From assembly GCA_023213195.1 (NCBI GenBank), contig CP096135.1:248001-312000 (forward strand): DNA of 64,000 bases, given 5' to 3'. Source of the stretch: Sphingobacteriales bacterium JAD_PAG50586_3. Its GTDB lineage: Bacteria; Bacteroidota; Bacteroidia; CAMBQF01. Below the pieces are notes generated by a model. It worked only from the letters and a program-made list of their open reading frames with translations, did not search any database and was not told the DNA's origin. Made by a program: the position numbers and the translations under genes. Of this stretch, positions 8,699-18,349 are shown in pieces. Every line of letters begins with the position of its first letter. The first letter of the stretch is position 1.

Positions 8699-10443
8699 AT
8701 GAATGAAGATAAAGGCAATTTAGAAAATGTGGGCTTTACCGCTTTTAGCAGCGGTAACCTGGCGGCTTTGCATGCTACTATAGTAGAAAACTCTAACGAT
8801 GCTATTGTAAGCAAAACAATAGACGGTATTGTACAAAGCTGGAACAAAAGTGCCGAAGAAATATTTGGCTACACTGCCGAAGAAATTATTGGCAAACACA
8901 TAACTATTTTAATACCCCAAGACCGCCTGCACGAGGAAGATGAGATAATTAGCAAACTAAAAAGGAAAGAAAAAATAGCCCATTACGAAACCGTAAGGCA
9001 ACGTAAAAACGGCGAACTAATAAATATATCCGTTACCATATCGCCCATTATGGATGATAAGGGTAACGTAATAGGCGCATCTAAAATAGCGCGCGACATA
9101 ACTGAGAAAGTTAGCACTACTAAAGAGGATATAGCTAAAAAAGAAAGGATAAAAAAACAATCGGGCGAGATACTAGAGGTGCTGCTAAGCTATGTGCTTA
9201 AAGATTTTTCTCAAACCGCCCCGGTAAGCGAAGAAGGCGATGAAATTGACGCTATTGCCGTAGGCTTAAACACTTTGGGCGAAGAGTTGAAAGAATCTAT
9301 AGAAGCCAATCAAAACTACATTCAACTGTTAGAAGATTTAAATACCAACCTTGAAAAAATAATAGCCAACCGTACCGATGGCTTGCGCAGTACAAGTATG
9401 CTATAGACGAATCTTCTATTGTAGAAATTACCGATGTAAACGGTAACATAATACATGTAAACGATAACAAACTAGCCATATCTCAATACACCAGAGAAGA
9501 AATGGTAGGCCAAAATACCAGCATGGTAAACTCTGGCTACCATAGTAAAGAGTTTATGGCCGAAATGTGGGACACCATTAAAGCAGGTAAAATTTGGAAA
9601 GGCGAGTTTAGAAATAAAAGAAAGGATGGTACACTGTATTGGGTAAACACCACCATAATTCCGTTTATTGATGAAGAGGGTAAACCCTATCAATTTATGG
9701 GTATTAAAACAGATATAACCGAAAATAAGGAACATGAATTTGAACTTAGCGAGCGTGCTAAAGAAATTGAATCTATAAACAAGGAACTGGAGTCTTTCTC
9801 CTACTCCATATCGCACGATTTAAGGGCGCCGCTAAGGGCTGTAGATGGCTATGCCCTTATGCTGGAAGAAGATTTTGGGCCAACACTGGGTACCGAAGGC
9901 AACAGGCTTATTGGCGTTATAAGGCACAACGCCCAACACATGGGCCAGTTGATTGATGACTTATTAAATTTCTCTCGCCTGGGCCGTAAAGAAGTTAAAA
10001 AAGCCAGGGTTAACATGCAGGAGTTAACAGAGAGTATTTTGCGCGAAATACAAGTAGGTAAAGATTTTAAAGCCGAGGTGGAGATTAAACCTTTGGATAC
10101 TGCCATGGCCGACCAATCTTTACTATACAACGTTATGTCTAACCTTATGTCAAACGCTGTAAAATACTCATCAAAAGTAGAGCGCCCCAAGGTTATTATA
10201 TCGTCTGAGAAAAAAGACAATGAAGTAATTTTCTCGGTAAAAGATAATGGTGCGGGGTTTGATATGGAATATGCCAATAAACTTTTTGGTGTTTTTCAGC
10301 GCCTGCACACTTCCGATGAGTTTGAAGGTACCGGCGTGGGCCTAGCAACAGTACAACGCATAATACATAAACACGGTGGCCACGTATGGGCAGAGTCTAA
10401 AATAGACCAGGGGGCTACTTTTTACTTTAGCCTGCCTAATTAA
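8699..10443 (+). CDS. Cytoplasmic PAS-PAS sensor histidine kinase 1 (frameshifted)
   Basis: About 581 residues with no membrane segment. Order: PAS 1 (about 22-140, NSNDAIVSKTIDGIVQSWN), a linker (about 155-200) with GDEIDAIAVGLNTLGEEL that looks HAMP-like, PAS 2 with PAC (about 240-350, GTLYWVNTTIIPFIDEEG), HisKA with the phospho-acceptor in SYSISHDLRAPLRA (about 365) and HATPase_c with N box NLMSNAVKYSS, G1 VKDNGAGF and G2 GTGVGLAT. The frame breaks near 9382-9386, where a G appears to be missing. It is paralogous along its length to the kinase at 11603. It should phosphorylate the flanking output-less receivers; the PAS ligand is unknown. Confidence 0.9.
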
Positions 10444-10477
10444 ACAACAAAAATATATACGCAAACAATAAATAGTA

Positions 10478-10918
10478 ATGGAAAATAATGTAATTGAAAT
10501 TCTTTTGGTTGAAGACAATATGCACGACGCGGAAATGACTATTCGCGCCTTGAAAAAGCAAAATATTGCCAACAACCTTATCCATTTAAAAGATGGTGCC
10601 ATGGCCTTAGACTTTTTGTTTGGCACCGGCGAATACTCAGGCCGCAATACCCAAATTAAGCCTAAAGTTATTTTGCTTGATTTAAAAATGCCTAAGGTAA
10701 ATGGCCTTGAGGTGTTAGAAAAAATAAAAGCAAACGAGGATACCAAGAAAATACCTGTTGTTGTTTTAACATCATCTAAAGAACACCCCGATATTGAAAA
10801 GTGTTATGAATTAGGCGTAAACAGCTACATAGTAAAGCCGGTAGAGTTTACCAACTTTATTAAAGCCGTGTCTGATCTTGGCCTATATTGGTTATTACTA
10901 AACCAACCACCGCAATAA
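10478..10918 (+). CDS. Single-domain response regulator, class B copy 1 (Rcp1-like)
   Basis: A 146-residue receiver with no output domain. [12 protein letters not shown] gives the acidic pair, [13 protein letters not shown] the phospho-acceptor Asp, [12 protein letters not shown] the switch Thr and SYIVKPVEF the Lys. Family relatives, such as cyanobacterial Rcp1, are phosphorylated by a neighbouring soluble PAS or phytochrome kinase. It lies 34 bases after the kinase stop, so it is the likely direct partner. It is intact and very similar to the regulator at 13402. Confidence 0.9.
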   Translation: MENNVIEILLVEDNMHDAEMTIRALKKQNIANNLIHLKDGAMALDFLFGTGEYSGRNTQIKPKVILLDLKMPKVNGLEVLEKIKANEDTKKIPVVVLTSSKEHPDIEKCYELGVNSYIVKPVEFTNFIKAVSDLGLYWLLLNQPPQ

Positions 10919-10984
10919 GCTGCAATTTGTTTTTGCTTTTGCTACTAAACCGCTTGCCAATAATATAAAAAAACACATGCCGCT

Positions 10985-11029
10985 TAGGGTATTAGATAAT
11001 AAATATTGTTTTTACAAAATAATACCCTA
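10985..11029. repeat. Inverted repeat / stem-loop between the two signalling modules
   Basis: TAGGGTATTA (10985-10994) and its exact complement TAATACCCTA (11020-11029) are separated by 25 AT-rich bases containing a further TTGT/ACAA pair. It lies in the 246-bp gap between modules. There is no U-run, so it is not a clear terminator. It could be an RNA element or an operator. Confidence 0.4.
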
Positions 11030-11164
11030 TCTTTCTGTAAAGTTTACAGTTGCCATTTTGCTCTTATTTAAACAATAAGTAATAAAAAAGCATTCTCCGT
11101 ATGGCACACAACCTCTCGGTATATCTGTTATACTAAGTTAGTTTTTCTTTTGCCGCCAATACTT

Positions 11165-11592
11165 ATGAATGATAGTATAGATATTTTATTGATTGAAGAT
11201 AGTGCCTTTGATGCCGAACTAACCATACGCGCATTAAAACAAAACAACCTTGCCAAAAACATAGTACACGTAGCTACCGGCGCGCACGCCATAGATTTTT
11301 TAATGCTACGGGCATTTTCCAAAACAGGGATATACAAAACAAACCAAAGGTTATTTTATTAGACCTAAGACTGGGCCACGTAAGCGGTGTAAGCATACTC
11401 GAAAAAATAATGGCTAACAACCATACCCGCCATATTCCGGTAATAATACTATCAGGCTCTAAAGACGATGCCGATTTAAAAAAATGCGCTGCACTGGGGG
11501 CAAATAACTACGTAGTTAAACCTATTGAGTTTAGCACCTTTACAAACAGCATATTAATGCCACTCTTATCTAAAGAAGTAGAGGCCAACTAA
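11165..11592 (+). CDS. Single-domain response regulator, class A copy 2 (frameshifted)
   Basis: It starts [19 protein letters not shown] at 11165; an upstream TTG in frame is less likely because receivers of this type start close to the first beta strand. One base is missing near 11295-11305 (TTTTTTAATG). After it the frame gives VILLDLRLGHVSG, VIILSGSKDDAD and YVVKPIEF. It is the counterpart of the regulator at 6071 and is followed after 10 bases by the second kinase, whereas in the first module five STAS-like genes stand between regulator and kinase. Confidence 0.87.
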
Positions 11593-11602
11593 AAGCAGTA
11601 AA

Positions 11603-13383
11603 ATGAGCGAGAGTGAAAAAATAAAGAATAACCCTATAGCTTCTGTTTTTAAAGAGGGCCACATAGGCGCATTATACGCAGCAATTATAGACTCGTCTAA
11701 CGATGCGATAATAAGCAAATCAATAGAAGGCATTATACAAAGTTGGAATAAAAGTTCGGAGAAAATTTTTGGCTATACCGCTACCGAGGTTATTGGCGAA
11801 CATATATCAATACTTATACCTGCCGACAGGATTGAAGAGGAAGAAAAAATAGTTGAAAAAATAAGGCAGAAACAAATAGTTGAGCATTGGGAAACCGTAC
11901 GTATAAATAAAAAAGGCATACCTCTTGATATTTCAATTACCATGTCGCCTATTATTGATAGTGAAGGCAATGTAGTAGGCGCATCAGAAATAGCACGCGA
12001 TATTACCGCAAAAAAAGCCATTGAAATAGCCTTGGCCGCCGCTACCGAAGGGTTAAAAAACCAAACTAACGACACATTAGTTGTACTGCAGGACTATTTA
12101 TTAAAAGATTTCTCTCAGCAGGTTAAGGTTAGTGACCGGGGCGACGACCTTGACTTTATAGCCGTAGGCTTAAACAGCATGGGCGCCGCATTGCAAAAAG
12201 CAATAGAAACGGAGAAAAAGAACGTAAAACAGCTGGAGCAGTTAAATGCAGGGCTAGAAAAAAGAGTTACAGAGCGTACTATTGAACTATCGCAATATAA
12301 ATATGCACTAGACGAGGCATCGCTTATAGAGATAACAGATACCGACGGTATTGTATTGCATGTAAACGAAAACAAATGCTCTGTTGCCGGATACACCAAA
12401 GAAGAACTGATAGGTAAAGACAACAGGATACATAACTCTAATTACCACCCTAAAGAATTTATAGAAAACTTATGGAACACCATAAGCGGAGGCAAAATAT
12501 GGAAGGGGAGATTAGAAACAAGGCTAAAAATGGCAGTTTATACTGGGTAGAAACCACCATTATTCCCTTTATTAATGATGAAGGTGCAGTGTACCAGTAC
12601 ATGGCAATTAAAACAGACATTACGCTGGTTAAAAGGATAGAAGCTGAGCGCGACAGGATAGAAGCCGAGCGCGACGAACGCTCTGCCGAACTGGAGGCCG
12701 TTAACAAAGAACTAGAGTCTTTTTCTTATTCGGTATCGCACGATTTAAGGGCACCGCTAAGGGCCATAGATGGATATGCGTTAATACTGGAAGAAGACTA
12801 TGAAAATGTAATTGATGCTGAAGGAAAAAGGTTGCTGGATACTATTCGCCATAATGCTCATTATATGGGCAACCTTATTGACGACTTGTTAAGCTTTTCT
12901 CAGCTTGGCAGAAAAGACTTGGCTAAAACACTGGTAAATATGACAACCCTTGCCAATGCTACTGTTGTAGAAATTGGAAGAAATAAAGAACACAATGCTA
13001 CTATAACCATTAACCCTTTGCATAATGTTATGGCCGATAAAGCCCTTATTGAATGTGTATTGGTTAACCTGTTATCTAACGCCATTAAATACTCATCAAA
13101 AAAAGAAAAACCTAGTATTGAAGTAAGTTCAACAGTAGAAAACAACGAAGTGATTTTTTGTGTTAAAGATAATGGAGCAGGCTTTGAAATGGAATATGCC
13201 GATAAATTATTTGGAGTATTTCAGCGCTTGCATAGTGTAGAAGAATTTGAGGGTACCGGCGTAGGCCTTGCCACTGCGCACCGCATTATAAATAAGCACG
13301 GCGGTAGAATTTGGGCCGAAGGAGAAGTTGAAAAAGGAGCCTCTTTTTACTTTAGTTTACAAACAGAAAATAAAAAACAATAG
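11603..13383 (+). CDS. Cytoplasmic PAS-PAS sensor histidine kinase 2 (frameshifted)
   Basis: About 593 residues, a paralogue of the kinase at 8699 with the same order: PAS 1 (SSNDAIISKSIEGIIQSWN), HAMP-like linker (GDDLDFIAVGLNSMG), PAS 2 (GSLYWVETTIIPFI), a short charged coiled coil (repeated RIEAERD), HisKA (SYSVSHDLRAPLRA) and HATPase_c (NLLSNAIKYSS, VKDNGAGF, GTGVGLAT). One G is missing from the run at 12505-12508. The RIEAERD repeat is absent from kinase 1 and would change the helical phase between PAS 2 and HisKA. No transmembrane segments. Confidence 0.9.
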
Positions 13384-13401
13384 TATATAATAACCAATGT
13401 G

Positions 13402-13845
13402 ATGGAACATGATAGCGTAGTAGATATCTTACTAATAGAAGACAGCCATAGTGATGCGGAAATGACATTACGGGCCCTTACAAAACAAAATATTGCCACT
13501 AATTTGGTGCATCTTAAAGATGGTGCCCTTGCCCTCGACTTTATTTTTGCCACCGGCATTTATGCCGAACGTAAAATTGAAAACCAGCCTAAGGTAATAT
13601 TGCTCGATTTAAAAATGCCCAAGGTAAATGGCCTGCAGGTGTTAGAAAAGTTAAAGGGAGATAAAAGAACTTGTGAAATACCTGTTGTTATATTAACCTC
13701 ATCAAAAGAGCACCCCGATGTAAAAAGATGCTATGAATTGGGCGTAAACAGCTACATAGTAAAACCTGTTGAGGTATCTAATTTTATTAAAGCTATTTCA
13801 GAGTTAGGCATTTACTGGTTAGCCCTTAACCATGCCCCACAATAG
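13402..13845 (+). CDS. Single-domain response regulator, class B copy 2 (Rcp1-like)
   Basis: A 147-residue receiver starting [20 protein letters not shown], 18 bases after the kinase stop. It has [25 protein letters not shown] and [12 protein letters not shown] and is clearly duplicated from the same ancestor as the gene at 10478. No output domain. A GTG one codon upstream is a possible alternative start. It closes the second regulator-kinase-regulator module. Confidence 0.9.
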   Translation: MEHDSVVDILLIEDSHSDAEMTLRALTKQNIATNLVHLKDGALALDFIFATGIYAERKIENQPKVILLDLKMPKVNGLQVLEKLKGDKRTCEIPVVILTSSKEHPDVKRCYELGVNSYIVKPVEVSNFIKAISELGIYWLALNHAPQ

Positions 13846-13922
13846 GGTATAATAAAAGCGCTATTAACGGTATTTGTACATATATTTAGCCTTATATATT
13901 TACACCGCTAAATCGCGCCACA

Positions 13923-14879
13923 ATGAAAAAAACATTTACGCTAACTATTTGCTTATTATCGCTTTGGGGGCTTGCAAAGGCCCAGGCACCTGTAAACCTG
14001 GGTTTTGAAACCTGGACAGATGTTGTTGCCTACGAAGACCCTGATAACTGGGGAACGTTAAACTTTGCATCGTTATTTGTGCAAGGTGTACCTACTACCG
14101 CCGAAAAAACTACAGACTCGCACTCCGACTCTTTTGCCGTTAAACTGGTTACTAAGCCTGCCGATGCAGACCTGAACAGCTTTGGCCTTGATACAGACAC
14201 TGTGCCGGGCTTAATGATATACGGAAGCATTAGCAGTGAAACCGCAGGCACCGCCTACACACAGCGCCCTACGGGCTTGCAGTTTTGGTATAAATACACG
14301 CCTGTAAATGGCGACTCTGCCGGTTTTTTGGTGCAGCTAACCAAGTGGGACAATATTCAGCAAGAACAGATATTGGTTGGTCAGGGCGCTATTAGCATGA
14401 AAGATGTTGTTACTACCTACACCCTTGGCGATGTGCCTATTGTGTATGAAGAAGCAATAGAGCCCGACTCATTATTTATAATACTATTTTCAAGCTTTGA
14501 TGCCTTACACCTTCTAGGCAGCAACCTAACTACCATATCAGGCCAACCCGGCAGCACACTTATAGTAGACGATATTGCCATACTTGGGGTTGATACACCA
14601 AACGCTATAAAAGACAATGCCGCCGCGGCATTTGATTTTACAGTATATCCCAACCCGGCATCAACCACCCTTAATTTTAAATGCAACAACTACACCTTTG
14701 CGCAGGGCGCTTTAACCTTTGATGTTATAGACCTTACAGGGCGCGTAGTGCAATCGGTAAGCTTTAACAACACCCAAACCACTACTGATGTATCAACCCT
14801 TGCAGCGGGCATGTATATATACCGTTTAACAGACAAAACCGGCATACTTAAAACAGGCAAGTTTAACGTTGCCCGATAA
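13923..14879 (+). CDS. Secreted protein with type IX secretion sorting domain (PCMD-like)
   Basis: A 318-residue protein. It has a signal peptide ending near LAKAQ, then a domain of about 200 residues beginning VNLGFETWT, with FWYKYTP and TLIVDDIAILG. This layout resembles the putative carbohydrate metabolism domain (PCMD) seen in surface proteins. The last 80 residues are a T9SS type A sorting domain: FTVYPNPASTTLNF, then VIDLTGRVV and LAAGMYIYRL. The C-terminal signal targets it across the outer membrane, where it is normally cleaved. The ligand is unknown. It ends at the bidirectional terminator 14910-14939. Confidence 0.85.
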   Translation: MKKTFTLTICLLSLWGLAKAQAPVNLGFETWTDVVAYEDPDNWGTLNFASLFVQGVPTTAEKTTDSHSDSFAVKLVTKPADADLNSFGLDTDTVPGLMIYGSISSETAGTAYTQRPTGLQFWYKYTPVNGDSAGFLVQLTKWDNIQQEQILVGQGAISMKDVVTTYTLGDVPIVYEEAIEPDSLFIILFSSFDALHLLGSNLTTISGQPGSTLIVDDIAILGVDTPNAIKDNAAAAFDFTVYPNPASTTLNFKCNNYTFAQGALTFDVIDLTGRVVQSVSFNNTQTTTDVSTLAAGMYIYRLTDKTGILKTGKFNVAR

Positions 14880-14909
14880 GAGATACAACTTATCCATATT
14901 TACCAAAGA

Positions 14910-14939
14910 AAAGCCCCTAACGTTTACGTTAGGGGCTTT
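14910..14939. terminator. Bidirectional terminator between T9SS cargo gene and gltA
   Basis: AAAGCCCCTAACGT pairs with ACGTTAGGGGCTTT over two loop bases, with A-rich sequence on one side and T-rich on the other, between two converging genes. Confidence 0.8.
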
Positions 14940-14948
14940 ATATTTTAC

Positions 14949-14983
14949 TCCCTCTCTTTTGGAGAGGGGTTGGGGGTGAGGCT
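14949..14983. repeat. Dispersed GC-rich palindromic repeat, family A
   Basis: The core CCCTCTCTTTTGGAGAGGG is followed by GTTGGGGGTGAGGCT. The same element, in either direction, recurs at 47091, 54955, 61467 and 63704. Here it begins five bases after the gltA stop codon. Confidence 0.7.
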
Positions 14984-14988
14984 ACTAA

Positions 14989-16290
14989 TTAAACCCTGTC
15001 GCCAATGTTTACATAATCGCGTAAACCTTCGCCAACATAAATTTGGCGTGGGCGGCCAATAGGCTCACCGTTGGCAATCATTTCTTTCCATTGTGCAATC
15101 CAACCCGGTAGGCGGCCCAGTGCAAACATTACCGTAAACATTTCGGTAGGTATGCCCATTGCACGGTATATAATACCTGAGTAAAAATCTACGTTAGGGT
15201 ATAGCTTACGCTCTACAAAGTAAGGGTCGCGCAGGGCAACTTCTTCCAGCTTTTTGGCAATATCCAAAATATCATCGTGTACGCCTAGTTTATTAAGTAA
15301 CTGGTCGCAGGCTTGTTTAATAATTTTAGCGCGTGGGTCAAAGTTTTTGTACACACGGTGGCCAAAGCCCATTAAACGGAAGCTGTCGTTTTTATCTTTT
15401 GCTTTCTCTACCCACTTATCAACGTTGCCGCCATCTTCGTGAATCATATCAAGCATTTCAATAACCTCTTGGTTAGCACCACCGTGTAGCGGGCCCCAAA
15501 GGGCAATAGTACCTGCTGCTATAGATGCGTATAGGTTGGCCTTAGAAGAACCTACCATACGCACGGTTGATGCTGAGCAGTTTTGCTCATGGTCAGCGTG
15601 CAGTATCAATAGCTTATCAAGGGCATTAACCACAACAGGGTCAATCTCATATTCTTCAGATGGGTTGGCAAACATCATGTACAAGAAATTCTCTACATAA
15701 TCGTTAGAGTTTTTAGGGTACATAATAGGGTGGCCAATAGAATTTTTATACGCCCAAGCAGCAATGGTTGGGAATTTAGCCAACAAGCGGTGTACGGTCA
15801 AATCAATCTCGGCCGATGTGCGTTTGGTTTTATTGTTTTCCGGGTAAAAGGTAGATAGCGAACATACTACCGAAGCTACCACGCCCATTGGGTGGGCTTT
15901 AGATGGGTATGCTTCGTAAAAGCGCTTCATATCTTCGTGTACCAACGTGTGGCGAGATATGTCTGAGTTAAATTTCTCTAACTCTGTTTTGGTAGGCAGT
16001 TTGCCATAAACCAATAAGTATGATACCTCAGTAAAGGTAGATTTTTCAGCCAGTTGCTCAATAGGGTACCCGCGGTAGCGTAGTATACCTTCTTCACCAT
16101 CTAAAAAAGTAACGGCGCTGGTAGTAGCACCGGTGTTTTTGTAGCCCGAGTCCAGGGTTATATACCCTGTCTGGTCACGCAGTTTGGTAATATCAATTGC
16201 TTTTTCGTTTTCGGTACCAACTATTACGGGTAGTGGGTACGCTGTACCATCTAGGTTGATTTCTGCGGGCTGTTGTTGTTTTTCAGACAT
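14989..16290 (-). CDS. gltA: Citrate synthase
   Basis: Condenses acetyl-CoA and oxaloacetate to citrate. The 433-residue intact protein has the type II (hexameric, gram-negative type) length. The catalytic triad can be placed: His269 in GPLHGGANQE, His311 in GFGHRVYKNFDPR and Asp368 in NVDFYSG. The HADHEQNCSASTVR block near 231-244 is also typical. The start MSEKQQQPAEINLDG was taken because the preceding 100 bp is AT-rich and non-coding. It is a single gene facing away from the Omp85 gene; the shared 135-bp gap holds a strong palindrome (16382-16405). Confidence 0.97.
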   Translation of the reverse strand: MSEKQQQPAEINLDGTAYPLPVIVGTENEKAIDITKLRDQTGYITLDSGYKNTGATTSAVTFLDGEEGILRYRGYPIEQLAEKSTFTEVSYLLVYGKLPTKTELEKFNSDISRHTLVHEDMKRFYEAYPSKAHPMGVVASVVCSLSTFYPENNKTKRTSAEIDLTVHRLLAKFPTIAAWAYKNSIGHPIMYPKNSNDYVENFLYMMFANPSEEYEIDPVVVNALDKLLILHADHEQNCSASTVRMVGSSKANLYASIAAGTIALWGPLHGGANQEVIEMLDMIHEDGGNVDKWVEKAKDKNDSFRLMGFGHRVYKNFDPRAKIIKQACDQLLNKLGVHDDILDIAKKLEEVALRDPYFVERKLYPNVDFYSGIIYRAMGIPTEMFTVMFALGRLPGWIAQWKEMIANGEPIGRPRQIYVGEGLRDYVNIGDRV

Positions 16291-16381
16291 TGTGGTAAAA
16301 TTTACTGTACTTAAAAGAATAAACCTGTTTGTTCAGGCGGTGCAAGTTTAAACATTATTTTTTGTTTTTGTAACACTATGG

Positions 16382-16405
16382 CCTATAAAAGTGGGCTTTT
16401 ATAGG
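16382..16405. promoter_or_regulatory. Perfect palindrome in the gltA / Omp85 divergent promoter region
   Basis: CCTATAAAAG and CTTTTATAGG are exact complements separated by TGGG. The right arm ends two bases before a TACTTTTG element (16407-16414) that fits the -7 consensus for the rightward gene, so the palindrome covers its -33 to -12 region. This is the placement expected of an operator; no regulator is identified. Confidence 0.45.
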
Positions 16406-16406
16406 T

Positions 16407-16414
16407 TACTTTTG
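16407..16414 (+). promoter_or_regulatory. -7 promoter element for the Omp85-type gene
   Basis: TACTTTTG matches TAnnTTTG exactly, 10 bases before the ATG at 16425. No good -33 TTTG is seen at the usual distance, because the palindrome occupies it. Confidence 0.45.
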
Positions 16415-16424
16415 CAACGCCGCC

Positions 16425-17547
16425 ATGATAAAGCAATTGAAGGCTGTTTTTGTTTTAACCGCCATACTACTTTTTTTACCCCTACCGTAAACGCGCAACT
16501 ATTTAAACGTTTTTTTGGCCCACCAGACACTACTGCCAAGCCCAAACGCAATAAAATTTTAGCCATACCGGTTATTAGCCGAGCACCCGAAACCGACTGG
16601 ACTTTTGGTGCAGCCGCTACCTGGCTTTTTAAAACCAGCCAGCGCGATAGTTTACTCCGCACATCCAATGTCCAGCTAATTGGTATTTATACATTGCGAA
16701 ACCAATATGTAGGCCAGCTAGACGCTAATATAGTATTACCGGGAGAGCGTTGGTACTTAAAAATCCACGGCTCTGCATCTCGTTTTCCCGATAGTTTTTG
16801 GGGCGTTGGCAACACCATGCCCGAGAGTAATAAAGAGCGCTACACCTTTGACCAATACCACATAAACCCTACCCTTATGCGCATGGTAAAGCCCAAGCTT
16901 TTTGCCGGCCTTATCTACGATTTTCAACGGTTTTATAATATACAATACACCCCCGGTGGTATTTTCGACCAGCAGCAACTGCCCGGGCGCACCGGCAGCC
17001 TGATATCCGGGGCTGGCGCAACTGTTTTGGTAGACAGCCGCGATAATCTTTACAATGCCTACAAAGGGTGGTATGCCCAATTTATATCGCTGTTTTATGG
17101 CAAAGGCCTGGGCAGTAAATTCACCTACAACCAGTTTATTTTAGATACCCGCAAATACCTAAAAGTATACCGCAGGCACATACTGGCGCTACAGGCTTAC
17201 TTTGAGTATAATGGGCCGGGCACGCCGCCCTTTCGCAACATGGCCCGCATGGGCGGACCCGAACGTATGCGGGGCTACTACTCTGGCCGTTTTACTGATA
17301 AAACGCACGTATGCTTTCAGGCAGAATATCGTTTCCCTATTTGGTGGCGCTTTGGCGGAACAGCCTTTGCATCGGCAGGCGAGGTGGCACCTGCGTTTAA
17401 AAAATGAGCCTGCCGGGGCTTAAATACACGTATGGTTTTGGCCTGCGCTTTGCCGCTAACAGGGTAGAACGCATCAACTTTAGGTTTGATTACGGCTTTA
17501 GAAAAGGCGGCGGCGACTATTACTTTACTGTGGCTGAAGCATTCTAA
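16425..17547 (+). CDS. Omp85-family outer-membrane protein (D15/bacterial surface antigen), two frameshifts
   Basis: The ATG at 16425 opens a signal peptide (MIKQLKAVFVLTAILL). Adding one T to the run 16471-16477 continues it as FFTPTVNAQ and joins it to the main frame. A second missing base in the A run 17399-17404 joins AGEVAPAFKK to the final 47 residues, which end in YYFTVAEAF with the C-terminal Phe usual for beta-barrel proteins. The strand motif RMRGYYSGRFTDK and the sequence up to AGEVAP are typical of the D15 barrel of BamA/TamA relatives. No POTRA domain precedes it, so it is a barrel-only member of about 374 residues. Its role in outer-membrane transport is inferred; the substrate is unknown. 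Confidence 0.82.
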
Positions 17548-17689
17548 TTGATAAACCAATGGTAAACTATTCCGGTTTCTTCTATAACATTGACTTGCAG
17601 AGTTTCTGTTCAACGAAAAATTATTTAATTCAAAATCAATGTTTTAACACCAAATAAATATACTTTGGAAACTATTTATACTAAAAACG

Positions 17690-17719
17690 TTTCCAGTATA
17701 TCGAAAGTTTCTATCTTTG
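17690..17719 (+). promoter_or_regulatory. Promoter candidate of the efflux operon
   Basis: TTTC at 17690-17693, 18 bases, then TATCTTTG at 17712-17719, an exact match to TAnnTTTG. It lies only five bases before the candidate GTG start at 17724. Confidence 0.45.
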
Positions 17720-17723
17720 TACC

Positions 17724-18338
17724 GTGGATTCTAAAGAAGAAAATATAATTGCCCAGAGTACGTCAAATGTATCTTAAGTACGGCATAAAGAGTGTTACAA
17801 TGGATGATGTAGCGCGCGAGCTGGGCATTTCTAAAAAACGCTTTACCTGTTTTTTAAAGATAAAAACGAGTTGGTAATGAAATCTATGGAGTGCCAAATT
17901 GCCATAGACAAGGCCAGTGTAATGGCTATTAAAACACAAGAACTTAATGCAATTGATGAGTTGCTTGAAATTGCTACCAATGTGGTGTCTACCTTAAAAT
18001 CTATACAACCGGCGGTAATTTTTGATATTCAAAAATACTACCCACAGGTATGGGCATTGCAGGCAGAGTACAGGCAAAACTTTATTGTGCAAACTATTAT
18101 AGATAATATAAATAACGGGATAGAACAGGGGTTTTACAGGCCAAACGTTCACCCCGAGATTATTGCCAAATTTTTTGCTGTTAAGTTGGAGAACATGTTT
18201 GACGATAAAGTGTTTCCTCCATCTAAATTTGATTTGGCCAATGTATATATGGAATATATACGCTACCACCTTATGGGCATTTGCAACCAAAAAGGTGCCG
18301 ATTATATAGTTGAGAATATTTTTAATATCAAAAAGTAA
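17724..18338 (+). CDS. TetR-family transcriptional regulator (two frameshifts)
   Basis: The N-terminal DNA-binding domain is clear once an extra C at 17752-17754 and a missing A at 17833-17838 are allowed for: IIARVRQMYLKYGIKSVT, MDDVARELGISKKTLY, FFKDKNELVMKS. The C-terminal ligand-binding domain runs to 18338. The start is uncertain: a GTG at 17724 gives the usual few residues before helix 1, a TTG at 17749 would shorten it. It stands directly upstream of the TolC-MFP-RND efflux genes with a 12-base gap and so is likely their local repressor, as in the AcrR and MexR type of arrangement. Confidence 0.85.
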
Positions 18339-18349
18339 TAACATAATAG

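Noticed and set aside
9380..9410. Programmed ribosomal frameshifting as an explanation for the many broken frames
   Set aside because: The shifts occur in unrelated genes, at varied homopolymers and without a common slippery heptamer or downstream structure.
17724..18338. TetR gene as a true pseudogene
   Set aside because: Both breaks are single-base changes in homopolymers, and the helix-turn-helix and ligand domain are fully conserved.
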